Source: Phylloscopus collybita | Lineage: Eukaryota; Chordata; Aves; Passeriformes; Phylloscopidae | Assembly (NCBI GenBank): GCA_027886175.1 | Contig: JAJNNQ010000137.1 | Span: 6,824,001 to 6,888,000 of the forward strand | DNA length: 64,000 nucleotides | Direction: 5' to 3' | Shown here: positions 12,401 through 27,400 of the stretch, one piece after another | Layout: each line of letters starts with the position of its first letter | Numbering within the stretch: the stretch's first letter is position 1 | Program-made: the position numbers and the translations under genes | The notes under the pieces: model-generated | Seen by the model: only the letters and a program-made list of their open reading frames with translations | Database searches by the model: none | What the model was told of the DNA's origin: nothing

Positions 12401-15400
12401 TCAATTAGGCAAAATGACCTTTTTAAGGCTCTACACTTTATAACACTTTAGGGCAATTTAAATGATCAGCAGGAGTTTTAACATTTTCCTTTCATAACAT
12501 AAAACTTAAATGATGGTTTTGAGTTTGATGTTCTCTCAGTCTTTGGTAAAGTTGGATATCCCAAGCAGGTAGGAACTGGGCCTGCTCCTAACTCCCCTGA
12601 AGTCAGTGAGCACCTGCAAATTTTGTGTGCACACACATACTAATGCAGGGCTGCCACAGAGCAAAGCTGTTAAGCTGGCAGGGGTGTGCACAGCACAGTT
12701 TGAGAGCTGCTACTAAAAGGCTGTGATCTAGCAAAGCACTCGAGCAGATGTTCATTCCTGTTCCTCTTAGAGCATCCCTGCTAATTCATGTTCCTAACTC
12801 CAGTCAGGTATGTGAGTTTTACTGATAGTGTTAGGTTTCCCACCTGGGCTGAAGCTTGAGGCTAGACTTAATGGCATTTCCATGTAGATTGATAACCTGA
12901 GAGATGCCCCAGTTATACAAGTATTTTTTTTTTCAGAATTTTTACTCTGTGCATGAGCAAGACACTGTCTTTGCAGAACAAGTCACATTGTTGGGTTTTT
13001 GAAGCACAGATTCAAAACAAGGTAAACAGTTAAAAGCTGAAGAGTTTGCACTGAACCCTGAAAATTTAATTCTCTTCTCTGGAGAAGAGTTCCTGGGAAC
13101 TGCATGTTGATGTGTGTACTGAGTTTATGAAAGGAAAGGTTGGCCTTAGTGTCTTTTGATGAATTCTTCACCTTGTTTCTGTACACAATGTAATTTAAAA
13201 AGTTAAAAAGAAATTCCTCTGAGTCACTAATTTCTCTTTAAATAGGGAAGCAGCAGGCAGGACCTTGAGATTTGTTATGGCTTGGTAGAGGGATGAGAGG
13301 CAAGGACTGTGTGCTCGTGTCCAGAGATCATCAAATAGCACTAGAACCACTTTGGTTGATGAGCAATCAAAATATGCCTGATGGAGTCAGTAGGGGCTGG
13401 AGAGCTGCTCACTCATCTCCAGACCTGTTTCCTGCCATCTCCACTGGCATGGCTGTTGAAACCCTGGTAGCAAATGTGCTTCCTCACCTCTTGGTGATCG
13501 CTGCCTTCCTGCCCTCTGCACCACGCTACCGTAAATTGATTATTTCCATTCCAAACCCAACCATCCAGTGTCCAAATGATGCAATAAAGTGATAATAAAA
13601 GTGTCCTATGTGCCAGGCCAGATGGGGAAAAGAGTTGAACTGGAAAAAAAGCTTTGCTCTATTTCATTATTTTTTGGATAAAAGGAAAAACTATTTATTC
13701 CTATGAAATGCAGAGGTCTTCCACAGAAGGTACTCTTTCCCCAAGTTTCAGGTATCAGGTTTCAGTCTGATCACATTTCAAGCCTAAACAGCCTAGACAG
13801 ACTTTTTTTTTTTTTTTTTTTTTTTAATTAAGATTCCGTCTAGTTCCTGGTAACACATTGGGAAATAATGACTGAAGAAAACGAACATCAATTATTCACA
13901 GTCTATTGGAGAAGCCTTGTATAAATTATTCACAGAAGACATTCTGAAGCTGGCAAGAATATAGGAAACATTAATAATAAAGCAATGATTTCCTCTCATC
14001 CTTTGTCTTCCTCCTTTTTTTTCCTCCTTGTTTTGTATTTTGGTTGATCCTTGATTCCATGTTGTGTGGACCCTGATGCCCCAGGGTGTCACGGGAAAGC
14101 CTCCATGGGCTTGTCCTTGGCCACATCTTCCCCTCCAGGTCTGTGGCATGTGTCTGCTGAAAACAGCAGCTGTTCAGAGACACAGCTGCCTGATGCTGCC
14201 AACCTCATATTTCCACCTCTGCCCATGGGAGGCTGAGACAATTCAGCCCTGACTCTGCCTGCAAGAGATGGCAGCATCTCACCTGAATCCCAGATGGTGG
14301 GGCTTTGGATGAACAACACAGGAATGGAGAGGGGAGAGATTGAAAACCAGTGTTTGAGATTATTTTTGCTTTGTATTTTCATTGGTTTGGGTAAAATTGC
14401 TCAGTTGCTAGCCCCTTCTAATGTTGTTACAACCTGGTAAAATCCAGTCCCATGTCTTTTTTTTTTTTGTTTTTAAGTCTAATTATTGAGAACCAGGGAG
14501 ACACAGAAGAATACACATGAACATGCACATGTTCAATGGCAACAGAATAAACAGAAGACCTGAGATAGTTTTAGGTATTGTTAAGTAAGAAATGTCTGGA
14601 GGAAAAAGTCTGCTGAGAAGAGTGGTGAAGGTAGAAGTAGAGGGTCCAAGTGTTGTTGGATGGGAAGCTGGATGAGGAAAGAGGTGAGACTGAGTGGCCA
14701 GGGCTACATAAGGGAGGAACTATACTACATTATAGTTTGGTGTTGGAGGATGCAGAGTATTGAGACAGCTTTGGTTAATATTCTGGTGAAATCTCAAATA
14801 TGTGAGGATCTGCTCTGTCAATCTTTGTTCATGATAATCCTGTCCTGATCTGCAGCATCAGAGAGCTGAGCAATGTGAGAATGTTCTGGTCAGTTAGTAG
14901 GAGAGAAATGTGCCAGCTGATACTGATCCTAGTCCACCAAAATCACCAGGAGGGCCACCACTGTACTAAAAGACAGGGTGTGACCCTGGAGACTTGCAGT
15001 CAAAGGGCAAATGAGAAAAGCTTGTTTACAGTCTGTTTTGCCCTCTGGGGAGCTGTTTCCTTGTCTGCAAAGTGATTGTAAAGTGCAGTCAGGTCTGCCA
15101 AGTGATGTTTTGCAAGCACTCCTTGGAAGTGGAACCTTGGGCAGGGCTTCTGCTTCAGGATGCCCCAGTCTTCATGGTGTGTCCCAGGAGGGAGGAAGGA
15201 CACCACTGATCTTGTAAGAGCAGGGGGTTTAATTAAATTGGCTGGTCTGACCTCGCAGACCATTAAAATACACCCAGCTAGGCTGATGGTGGGGCTGATA
15301 ATGGGTATTTGGCATGAGCTTTCCTTCCATATGGTATCCAGTTATGGCACCAGACACTGGAGAGACAAAGGGTCCATCACATGCCATGACAGATTGTTCC

Positions 15401-18400
15401 AACAGTCAGACGTTCCTCCTATTAAAAATCTGTGCGTTATTTCCAATTTGAATTTGTTTGGGTTCAGCTTCCAGAAGGTGGCTCTTAATGCATTTCTCTG
15501 CTTGATTAAAGAGTGCAGCAGGATCTCGTGTTTTCTCCCCCTGGAGATGCTTATATATTAATCAAGTTGACTCTTAGTCTTCTTGTGATAAACTAAATAG
15601 ATTAAGCATTTCAGATCTCTCACTGCAAGACATTACCTCTAATTTTTAAACCATTTGAAGTCCTTTTGTTTTGTACTGACCTCATAAAAATGCCAGATCA
15701 CATCTATATGCAATATAGATATATTATAACAATCTTCTTCCCTGTAATACATGTTTCATCCTACATATTTCTATCTCCACCTCTAAATTTATCCAGATCT
15801 TACTAGTGCCTTTTTTTGGATGCGTTGAGAGTGGAAGCTCTTGATGAATGGTGGGTCTGCTCCCATCCTCAGTTTGCTGCTCTCTGGGATGCATTTCAGC
15901 CCTCTGCAGGCAGGGCTGGCAGTCCTTGCCCTCAGCAGCTTGTCTTTACATCTGACTCTGCTAAAGCACACTGACTTTGAGTGGGCTCAGGCTTGGTAAC
16001 AGTCTCTCCCCTGACAATCTTTATACCATTCCTTTTATTTTTTTTTTTTTTTTGCCTGCAGATTGTTAAGAAAAATGTGGGTGGCCATCAGACTCAGTCC
16101 TGGGTAGGCAGAACTGCCCCCTTCCTCCCTGCTGAAGGATGGCTTCCTGTCCACAGCCCCATCTGGGATCTGTTACTCAGGCAGTGCTTAACCCCTTTAG
16201 GATGTGCCCTGCTGGTGTTATCCAGCACCACCTTTCTTCATCAGAGTGACTTGCAAAACTAAGCTGAACTGTATTAGGAACCCTAAGTCTATGACATCCA
16301 CTCCATCACTTTTATCAAGTGACTTGTAATCTTTTTAAAGAATGAAGTGAGGTCTGTTTGACAAGACTTACACAGTGGTGCTATCAGCACTGTATCTCAT
16401 GTCAATTTTTTAAGTGCACATGCTGTCAGCTTTATTGCATGTGTGTATGAATGTGTGTGGCTGCCTGTGGCAATGTCTAGTTAAACAGTACTTTAAAGCA
16501 TCTTTTCGAGAGAAGGACTAGTCACCTGTACAAACCACAACATCTTTTTTTTTTCCTTTTCCCCTTCTGTAGTTACTTAAGAAAGCTACAGCTGCAAATC
16601 ACCAATACTTGTATCAGGTCCAAAGGCAGCACCACAGTGTGTCATGCTGTTCCTAACTGCCTCTGGAAATGTTCTTCCAATTTCAAAAATGCCCGTTGTG
16701 GGGCAAGTAATGAAATCTTCTCATGCATTTCACAGTTTTCTTCACAGAAAGAAAGATCACATTCAGTCTTCACAATGTGTGTTGCTTTGTGTAAGTTGGT
16801 GTGTAGCACCCAAACTGATATTTGGAAGGTGTAATAATAAAGTTTTCAGTTAAAGAGGAGCAGGAAATAGTGATGTCCAGTTATTCAGTGTAGAGGCTTT
16901 CTTTGAAAATTAAATATTAAATGCCTAAACAAATGGACTCTGGGGTCAGGGGTGTTCACAAAGTCTCCATCTAATATGGAAGTCTAATTTTTCCTCTGGA
17001 TTCTGAAGCAAGAGGGAGGGTTTAGTGGGGGATGAATCAGAGCACACACCTAAAATACAGGATTTATGTTCCCAAAACTTTGCATCCCTCCTTAACTTCC
17101 TGTGTTGTGATGCAGCCCTTCTTGTTGGCAGCATCTCGTGTGTGTCACCCTCACAAACATGGTGATGCTGCAGTAGTGCCAGCTCTTTCTGTGGCTGCTG
17201 GCAAGTGCTGCATCTGTGCTCAGCTCCCTTTTAGTGACATGGAGCAGCCACGAGGAAGGAGAAGCTCCTGGGATGCCCTGGGATGGATCATCTGCCTGTG
17301 CCCTGTCCCTCCACAAGTGACTTTGACCTCCCTGTCTCCAGCTGGGATGAGCTCTCGAACTGATGCAATTTAGATTAAAGCAGGTTTGCCCTGGTTTTTG
17401 GTCTCCCTCTTGATGGAAGATCAAGTTGTGGGACTCTTGGAGAGGAGACCATCTTCGTGCTCACCACACACTGTATTTCCCCCCCACCCTCCTCCAGCTG
17501 GAAGGAGACCAAATGTTGCATCTGTTCCAATGTTGATAGTGGTTCCTGTTGCCATTAGCCACGTTCAGCCCCAAATTGAACCTGGCAAGCAGCTGGCATG
17601 CTCAGAGCCAGTTTGCTTGCAGGGGGATATGTTTGGATGGGAAATGCTGCTGCCTTTGAAATACAATTCTTAGAAGGAAAGAAGATAATGCCTCACCTAA
17701 ATAAGTTAAAGGCAGGCTCATCTATTTCCTGGAAGGTGAGGGATGGATGATGTGTCCTGCATGGCAGCTGGCCTGATTTTGCTTGTACCCTTTTATTTCT
17801 CTCAAATGATCAGTTTGCAAGGGATTAAAATATATTAGTTCCGTTAAAGTAATAATCTCTGCTCAACCTCACCATGATGGAAGAGGAGGCTCTGCTGCCC
17901 TCAGCATCCTCATTATGGCAGTGAATTGCTCACAGTTCTTGACTCCTTAGTTGAATTTCATGACTCTGGAATGGTTAGGCAGTACTCTCAATTTCTTGCT
18001 ATTTAGCTTTCTTAAAAAAAAAAAAAAAAGTTGAAACTGTTAAAGAATTCAAAGATGTCGTGAGAGAGCTTACTTTTCTACTTCTGTTCCTGATAGCTTC
18101 TCTCTGCAGCCTTCAAAAGGAAAAAAAAATAAAGCAAGATTTATTAATAATGCTAAAGCAGTGAGTCAGGACATCTTTATATATTTAAGGTGAGAAGCTG
18201 TACAAAGTGTGGTCACAGTTAGGACACACAGGGACATGTTCTCTCCTTTTCTCCAAATCTCTGAAAAAAAGCTGTTTCCCACCCCAGGTGCAGGGAGAAC
18301 CTATGGCTTAGGCTGAGGTCACACAGTCAGTCAGGTGGGTGTTGGGTGTTGGCTCTACCTTGTGTGCTACTGCTCATAGTGAACCACTTGCCCTCACTGA

Positions 18401-21400
18401 GGGTGGATTTTTTGTCTGTCACTCTTTCACAGAAATCCATCATGGCAGGATTGATTTATTGCCACCCCAACACCCATCTCTGCCTGGATCCTGCCCACTT
18501 TCCTTCTTGGTCCATCACCAGTGAACAACAGGTTAGACATCTGTTGGCTTGAAGGCCACTGGTTCAAATTTCAAATATGCTGATATGACCAAGAAGGAAA
18601 AATGACCCTTTGGCAGATCATTCCATCAAAATATACCTTTTATCTGCTTTCCAGTGGCACACATCAAGGGCAATTACAGAAAGTACCCTGCTGGTACTGG
18701 GACAGAAATGGGAACCTGTGCTGGATTCAGATGGAGATTGGTGTTTCGCAGCCATGAGTTAATCAATGCTTACAACAAAACAAGTTTTTCTGCAGTTTAG
18801 ATAAACACTGGCTTGTCTGTGGAATCACATTTTCTGGGAGCTCAGCTGGCATCATTGTTTTGGGCCAGTTTCTCTACTTTGGCTGCCAGTCTGGTCTCAT
18901 CCTGCAGTTTCTCAGGCTAATGAGTTTATGTCTGTCAAAGAGAGTGTATGAAGTACCTGTCACTGTGAAACGTGGCATCTGTGAAACAGAAGAAAACCCC
19001 ATCATTTCTTGGGATGTGAGTTGTGTGTGTTGCTCTGGATCCTGCTTTGGCTTGACTGGCGCAGTTAAGTTAAAAAATCTGCAAACATTGTAGAAAGAAC
19101 TATGGGCTGCAGAAAGTGCTCATTTGTTTTCCATTCAGGATGTTCAGTCTCAAAGAGGACAAGATGCAGCATGGGACTAAGGGAAAGTGGGATGGCCTGC
19201 CATTGAAACCAGTGTCCAGGCAGGAGTTATGATTCCTGACACAGGCATGGGGCTCTCTGGGCATACAGGACTTCAGCTACTGTCCAGGTTTCTGCTTTAT
19301 AATGGGAGTAAACTTCCCTTAGCAGGCAGAGAATGTGATCAGGGGGACAAGGAGCATACAGCTATCTGGAGGAAATGATTTTAGAGACATCAGGAAAAAA
19401 AAGCACTTTGTGAATGTACCTCCTAATTGTATTTCCCTTAATTACACAGACTTTGAATACTGTCTTTGCCGTGCTGACAACCAGTGGTTATTTTCACAGC
19501 ATGTTAATGTCACCCTAATCAAAGATCCTCATCCTCTTGTCACAAACCTGTGGGTGACCTTTTCCAAGACCACATGGTCTATCAGGCAAGACGTTTGAGG
19601 CTTTGTAGGTAGTTCATGTGAGGAGAAACACAGAGAGACTTTTGGATTAGGTTTACTACTCTCAGCCAAGGTTTGTAGTGTTATATGACTGTCAGCCTGT
19701 TGCTGTATGCTCTTCTCAGCTTAGGTGAGTGAGAAAAGTGTGTTCTGGTTCTCAAGTATTGCTGGTTTTAATTGAGTTCAAGGTGTAACAGTTGGGTGAG
19801 CAAGGGTGAGGAGAACTCTATTATAGATTCTCATTTTCACAAATTGCTTTTGGACACAACCTATCAATAGAGATTTTGTTTCTAAAAATCTTCTTTTGCC
19901 AATGGAGGCAAGCTGCAAACCTGGAGCTGTCTCTGGGGTTTGGTTTCAGCGCTGCCAGGTCAGTGAAAACCCAGGTGAACATCTCAATTTTGCAGCTGAT
20001 GTTGGTAGTTCTGCTGTTGTGTTCCTGGGACTGGGACATTCTGTTTGGTTCCCTTTAGTGGCAGTTCAATCTTAATTAATTCAGTGGCAAATTAATAACG
20101 ATTGATGAATCCATTCCTATGTTGTAAATGATTATCTCCCCAGCTTTCTCCTGTGCCTCTGGTGAGTACCTGGAGATGAAGAACCAGGTGTGCAGCAAAT
20201 GTGCAGAGGGCACCTACTCCCTGGGCAGTGGGATCAAGTTTGATGAGTGGGATGAGCTGCCAGCAGGGTTCTCCAACGTGGCGACGTTCATGGACACGGC
20301 GGTTGGCTCGTCTGAGAGTAAAGCCGACAGCTGCAGCAAGTAAGAACTTCTGTTTGCACCTGCTTTAGGAGCTGTGAGTAAACCTGAGACAGCTCAGCAG
20401 CACAAAGCTGCTCAGTGACTATCTAAGCTCTGCAGAGGGTAGCCAGGGTTTGCCTGCTAATGGCAAACAGGAGTGGCTGGGAGGTGAAATCTATAGCTCC
20501 ATCTCTTTGCTGTCACCATGGTCTCCTTGGGCTCATCAGCAGCCAATGAGTTTAAGACCAGCCTGGAGCTGCTCTTATTTGTAGCTGGAAAGCTCCGGGG
20601 TCATGGTATAGTAAATGTGGCTAAAAGGTCCTTTACAGCCTATTTAGAGACCTGTGGTGCTTGCAGAAGGCTGTTTCTGAGTGTAATTGAAGGTCTGTTG
20701 AACCTGTGGATAATAAACCTTTCTTCTGCAGGCTGAGTCCTAAATTTTTCATACCATATCCTTTCCCATGCACAGTTTTAATGAAAATTATATTATTCAC
20801 ATAACATAAAAATAGATAAAATATATTATTATATTATATTATATTACATTACATTACATTACATTATATTTACTATATTTGAAAAAATAAATGGTGATCC
20901 TGTCATAAATTTAAAAAATTCACTGCAGTTAGCTGTTGTGGCATTCTGGGGTCTCTATTATGTAACATGTTTTTGTATAGTAGTGTACAAGAAGTCTCCT
21001 CAGTATCTGTGATCTCAGTTGAGGCTTGTTTTGTTTGTGTTCATCAGCTCTTCGTGGACGCCCCGAGGGAATTACATTGAGTCAAACAGGGATGATTGTA
21101 CAGTTTCTCTCATCTACGCTGTGCACCTGAAGAAATCCGGCTCTGTCTTCTTTGAATACCAGTATATTGACAACAACATCTTCTTTGAGTTTTTTGTAAG
21201 GCCTTTTATGTGGTGAATCCAACCTTATGTTGTAAGAATTCAACCCAGATAAAGATCATTAGCAGCAGCTTTCCCCTTTTTAAGTTCCCTGCATGCCCAT
21301 AACTTGTTACTGCTGAACAAGATAAAAAAAAAAAGTATCTGGTTCTCTTTCTGTCACTTATACTGTCTTGTGGCATTTATCTAATCTTCAAAACTCAGTC

Positions 21401-24400
21401 TGACCTGATCCTGTCTGCCATGTGCTGGGATTTTTCCATTAGGGGTCATGACTGCCCCAGTTAGTTCAGCCTTTTGCAAGACAGGAATTGGTGGTAGATG
21501 CTCCCATTAAGGGGTGTCTGACTGGAGATGTCTTTGAAGGGACTTGACATTTAAAATGAGTTCTTCCAAGGCAGCAGTATGTGAATACCTTCAGTTTTAG
21601 GTCAGTTTGTGTCCTAGTAATTTGGTAATTGAGATGAAAGGAAAAGCAGTGGAAATTCAGGTGACTTTGAGTAGGAATTAGGCTCTGAGGATGTGTCTGC
21701 ACTGTGAAATGGAGGGACTGGGGATCATCAGCTCTGACATGGAACAGGCTGGCTGGGCTTGCACTATGGTGTACTCAAATTGCTGAAACAGTCTGGTCAG
21801 CAGTGACCAGAATGGGGAAGGCAACTCTGCTCTGCCCACCTGGACGGACTTGTTGCTGTCCAGTGAGCTGGAGGGCTCCCAGCACCAGGATTTGCAGTGG
21901 GGTGTAAATGCCCCACGTTACTGAGGTGCTTTGGAAGGTTCCACCTGTATCACTGTCCTTGTCATGTTGTGCTTGCCATTTGGGACAGAAAAAAATGGGA
22001 GGATGACTCAGAGAGGCAGATGACTGGAAATTTTCAGTCTCCTCTGTTACTGCCCCTGCATCTGTCTGTCAACTCTGTTTTTTATCAGAAAATCACAGCT
22101 CATGGCACCTCACAGGAGTGAGAAGGCTCAGCTGGTGTTGGTAAATATTTGCTGAAGTTTGGGAAAAAGTGCAAAGTATCCTTATCCTTAGTAGAGCTGA
22201 GAAAGGAAGACAAAAATTACCTGTTGGAGGCACCTTCATGCTGCTACATCAGTGTGATAGATTGCCACTGCACTTTGATAGCAGACCATGCAGGCAATGT
22301 TATTTAGCCATTTCTGTTTTGTATTAAACTATCCTGCCTTCTTCATGGGAAGAGAGCAACAGCTATGCTTTCTGCTGTCAGGTGATTGTGCCAGGAGTAT
22401 GAATCCCAGCTCCAGTTGCTTGACTGACTGGCAGATCTGCTCCTGCAATAGATCAAATATAATGTTTTTCTGGGCACTGGCTTTGAAAATGGCTTCTTGA
22501 TTATTGCTTTTATCCGTATCCCACTCATTCTCCTTTTCTGGATTTATCATTCCCTGTTCAAGAAGCAATGAGTGGTGCAGTCCTTTGTAGAAATGCCCAT
22601 AAATTCCTAGTCAGCCTCAGTATTTCAGGGAAACCATATTTAATGCTCCCATAAAAGTCATTTTTTTTTTCCTCCAGCATGCCTTTGTGCTTAAATATAT
22701 TTAACAATGACACTTAAGCTCTGGACAGTGGCATTTCAGTGGCAGTGGTAGATTACTGGGAAATGCTGAGGTGTTTAATCTGCCCTTCCTTGGCTCTGTT
22801 TACATATTGAAGCCCTTTACACCTGATGAGAAGATACTGTATATTCTTACCTCCTCTTTGGAGGTGGGAACCAAGACACAAGGGTGCTGTAGCTCAGGTT
22901 GCACAAGATAATTATGGATCTACTTTCTACATAGGTGCTTTTTTGCACCTCTTTTCCTCAGTGCCTTTGGTCTAGGTGGGAATTGAGTGTACAGATGCCT
23001 TGGAGGATGTGGGGTTGCACAACTTACTTCAGTGTTGATGTGGAGCAGCTTTAGGGAGGCTCCTTGACTCCAGGTCAAGTGGCTGAAAGTGCTGAAGTGG
23101 CCTTTTCCCCTGGTGCAATAAAAGCAGGATGTGTGATCTCGTGCCTCAAAAGCACTTCATACATTTTCATCTGAGAAGACAGGTGTAAGAAGAAAGAAGT
23201 GCACTGAACCCTGCTGTAAGGAAGTGCTTCTGAGCTGCACTGGATCAGGGCAAGGGACAAAAAACCTGACACTTCTGCCAGGACAGACTCTCCATGGCAC
23301 GTTGCCTCTCCCTTGATAGCATTACTGTCATCCCTAGGTCAGGTGGCAGCAGGCCAAAGACAAAGCACATATTGGCTGTAGAGAAAACACTTTGCCTTCC
23401 AGCTTTGGCCCACCCATTCCTGCTTCCCCTATGACTTAGAAGCCTCTGGATTTTAGAGAATTAAGACTTGATAAGGCTCAGGAGAAGGAGGAAGCAGCAA
23501 GACAAGATGCTCAGCATCCTTGTCTGACCATATAGTGTGAGGACAAATCTGAGATCATCTCATCCTGCTTTTTTTTTACCATCTGTGTCAGGGGGGGCCA
23601 GTGGAGGCACTGTTAAGTTGTAGCAGATGTTGGAAGTTGGAGGTTTATTTTGCCACAAGTAAGACAGCTGTCTAAATATGTAGACAAGAGGCTCTGCTGA
23701 ATCTTATAATTCCCAGAAATCATTATGCTGATAGAGAGATGCACCTGATTGTGGTCACTGATCTTGTGTTTTTATTAACAGATACAAAATGACCAGTGCA
23801 AAGAAATGGAGTCCACGGCAGACAAATGGGTGAAGCTCACAGACAATGGGGAATGGGGCTCTCATTCTGTAAGTGCATGAAAATTTCCTTCATTAAGTTT
23901 TTTACATTTATTTCCTGTAATCTCCTCTGTCCAGACACCAAACACAGGCCAGCTCTTGTGAATGCATTTGAAGAAGCAGAGCTTTCCTAGCAGCACTGAG
24001 GGGAAAAGCTGTGGACATCTCTAAGGGGCTGATCCCAAGGGATATGATATAGATGCAAGACTTTGTTTTGATTTCCCTGGGCTTTGAATCAAGTGTTTTA
24101 TGAGGTTAAATAGATTTACCCAAATCTGCATGCCACAATCACTTTGCATGATTGTAATTGAAATCTCGTACAACAGTTGTTTGCTCATGAGAACACAAGA
24201 TTGTTCTCTGTGTCTTGGCAGAGCAGTGGGAGTGGGGTGTGTATGTGGAGACAAGCAGGATGGGCATTTTATTCTCAAGTGTGTGCAGAAGAGCTGAACT
24301 GCACCCAGCTTCTGCCCCACGGGGGCTTGTGTGAAAAACCTGCTGGCAGCACCAGGGTGGCTCCTGCAGCAAGGATGTGAGCCTGTCCATGTTGGGGGTA

Positions 24401-27400
24401 GGAGCCCTTTGCCTGGCCCCTGACCCAGCTGCTCTGTGAATGGATCATGTGCAGACCAGCTCATCAGCTGAGACCTGGCTTCCTCTATACACCATCTTAC
24501 CCTTGTCCCCAGAGCCACATCAGCAAAGGCCCAGCACAGGTGACATTATGACAGAAGAAAAAGGCTTTTGTGGGCATAGGCAGCAGCATACTCTGTTTTC
24601 CATGCTCTGCTCATCATCCTGGAAGAGAAACTGTGTTCCTGAGCCAGCTCTGGTTGGAGTGCCTGTTAGCTCAGGTGCAAGACCAGTGCAAGTTACACTG
24701 GGGGCTGGAAAGCTGGCTGAGGAGGGATGAGGGGCATGAGCTGAGAGGTAGATCCAAGGGCAGGGCATTGACTTGGGTGAGCTGTGGGATGTAGACAATC
24801 TGCATGGGAGATGGTGCCATCTGAGATCATCATCTGGGATGTGCAAGAGTTCTCACTGTCAGTGCAAGTTGTTGGGATGGCTAGCTTAAATGTAGACATG
24901 AGCTAGGTGAAATGATGATTCTGGCTGTCCTGAAGGGCTTTTTCTGCACTGCAAATCCTGTCAAGGTGTCTTCTGTGAGCAGAGTTTTCCAGTTGCTGCA
25001 GTCTCTGTTCTCAGCAGGTGAGTCCTGCTGCACTGAAGCTGCTGTTGGGTACCTTACCTCACACAACCTGCTGCCTGTTTCAATATGGTCCCAGTTCCTG
25101 TTACATGTGATAGCTCAGCTCTCCTCTGTCCCTGTGGGTAGAAGTTTGAATGTGGGAGATACATTATACTCCATTTCCACTTTGCTAAATTTTTCAACTC
25201 TTTTATCTTGGGTGAACAAAAACTGTGGTGCCTGCCAGGCCTGTACAACACTGCTGTAAATCACATTATCCTGGACCCTTATGCTTGTAGACCTTATCCC
25301 TCTTCTTGTGTGAAAATACAGCACTTTCAAGCCAGTATCCTGCTGTTGGCAGTAAACATCTTGTACTGGGCTAGTAGATACGGAACAGCTTTCCAGGCCA
25401 GGCAGGGGTTGGTGACCCTGCTGCATTTACTGATGAGAGTGACACTGTAGTTGTGCAAGTGAGTTGAAGGCAGAAGGCACCAAAACTGCTTCTGGAGGAG
25501 TTTTCCTGACTTCCTACTGCCCCTCACCTCAGCCATGATGCCACCAACCCACCATCTTTCCACAGGGGTTGTGCAGCCACTTGCTGAGCCATGCCAGGAA
25601 AACAAGTGGGTCAGGGCAGTCAGAAACCAGATTGCTTTCTGCATCTGATCTGCTGTTTGCAAACAGAAGTGAGCAAGAGGGATGAGACTGCTGCTGGGGA
25701 CTGCCATGGTTTGTGCCTGACTTACTGGTCAGGGTACTGTGGTGTTAGATGCAGGCAGAGCTTGATTTTTAAAACCTATAAACAAAACTCAGTTGTGAAG
25801 TGGATTTTCGAACTCTGGGTCATGTCTAGTTTCTTTAGGGAAGTGTATCTCAAGGCTTTAAAAACAAACTGATTGACTATATCTGAGCATAAGGCTGGAG
25901 ATAAAAGCTCTTGAGTGCCAGGGGTAATTGGATAAAGGCAGGAACAGCTTTTTCCAAATTCTGCTTACAACAAAGTCAGGAGCAGTTCCTGGTGGTTTTC
26001 CAGCTGGGGTGTTGGGAAACGTTTTTATAAAGCACATTTTGGCACTCCTCAGATATATCTGTACAGCATCTGTCTGTTGTTTCCCCATTACCTCTTTACT
26101 CACTAAACAGCATAGGAAAAACTGCTAGGGTGCTAGAAATTTGAATAATGGAAGTAGGAAATAAAACAATGTCTTGGCAAGGGGATGTCTGCTAACTCAC
26201 ATGTGTTGTTGCAGGTAACTCTGAAATCAGGTAGCAATATATTATACTGGAGAACAACAGGGATTCTCATGGGCTCCAAAGTTGTAAAACCAGTTTTAGT
26301 GAAGAACATCACAATTGAAGGTAAGTAGAATTTGTCTTTGAGGTTTTATCTCACTCTTTCCTCACAATGTTTGCCAAGTGGTATCTCTGCTGCTGTGCCT
26401 GCAGCACTGAAGTCGCTTGTTTTAGCCCCTTGCCCCCGTCTCCTCCTCTGAAGAGCAGAAACAGAACAACAAAACTTCACAGTGAGGAAAGGCTGAAAAA
26501 TTTGTTTATCAGGTAAACGTTGCCATCTACTGGAGAAGTCTGGATTAGCAAATAGAGAGAAAAAAGAATAAACTGCAATAATTCTTTATTGTAGTATAGA
26601 AGGACCATGGTTATTGGTAAGCCTCTCAGCAGTGATAAATGGATATATATCAATTGAATTAATATTCAATATATCAGTTGACTTAATATTCAAATGATCT
26701 GTTTTATCTGGAATTGCTCTTTTGGTTCTGGTCTAAGAAAACTGGGAGTGTCAAGTAAGTGGTTTTTAGATGGGTCAGACCATCTAAAAACAGACTTTCA
26801 ATAAAGACCCAAATTATGAGTCAGCAAAGCCGAAGTGTCTTAAGTGAGTGCTGAAACTGAGTGTGATTTTTATGCTGTTTTATACAGCTGGTTTGCTCTC
26901 AGCCATAAGCCCAGGTGGGCAGCAGTTACAGATGTGTCTCTTTCAGTGCTTTACCCAGAATTTTTCTTACAGGAGTTGCATACACGTCTGAATGCTTCCC
27001 GTGCAAGCCTGGTACCTTCAGTGACAAACCAGGTGCATCTGGCTGCCAGGTGTGCCCACGAGACACTTACTCTGAGAAAGGGGCTAAAGAGTGCACCAAG
27101 TGTAAAGAGGAAATGTATTATGCAGGTACATAAACCAAATGGCACAAGCAAAACCGGGAAGGTCTGAGTATGTGCAGTCAGCGGCTGTTTCAGATGTGAG
27201 AGTGGTTGTGTCCAGCAATGATAGTCTCCAGTTCATATGTAAAAGGGAAATGAATGACTTCCCAAAATATGCAGAGGGCACACAGATACAAAATGGGCTA
27301 CAGTCAAACGTTGTTAGTGTCATCAGTGTTAACATGAAGGGATGGAGACCTTTCTGACCTGGAAGGGTTTAGTTCTTCTGAAGGATAGAACAAGTCGTGC

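Larger units (their letters stand above)
6475..20143 (+). other. ELAPOR2: ELAPOR2 intron 2 (13.7 kb)
   Basis: This is the longest complete intron in the window. It holds the TTCC array at 11311-11600, a CR1 fragment at 11899-12086, poly-T runs near 10170 and 13803, and a short local duplication of agattctcctacatct near 8990-9030. Many open frames of 60-130 codons occur, but none shows a known domain or a plausible exon with matching phases. I see no other gene in it. Confidence 0.75.
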
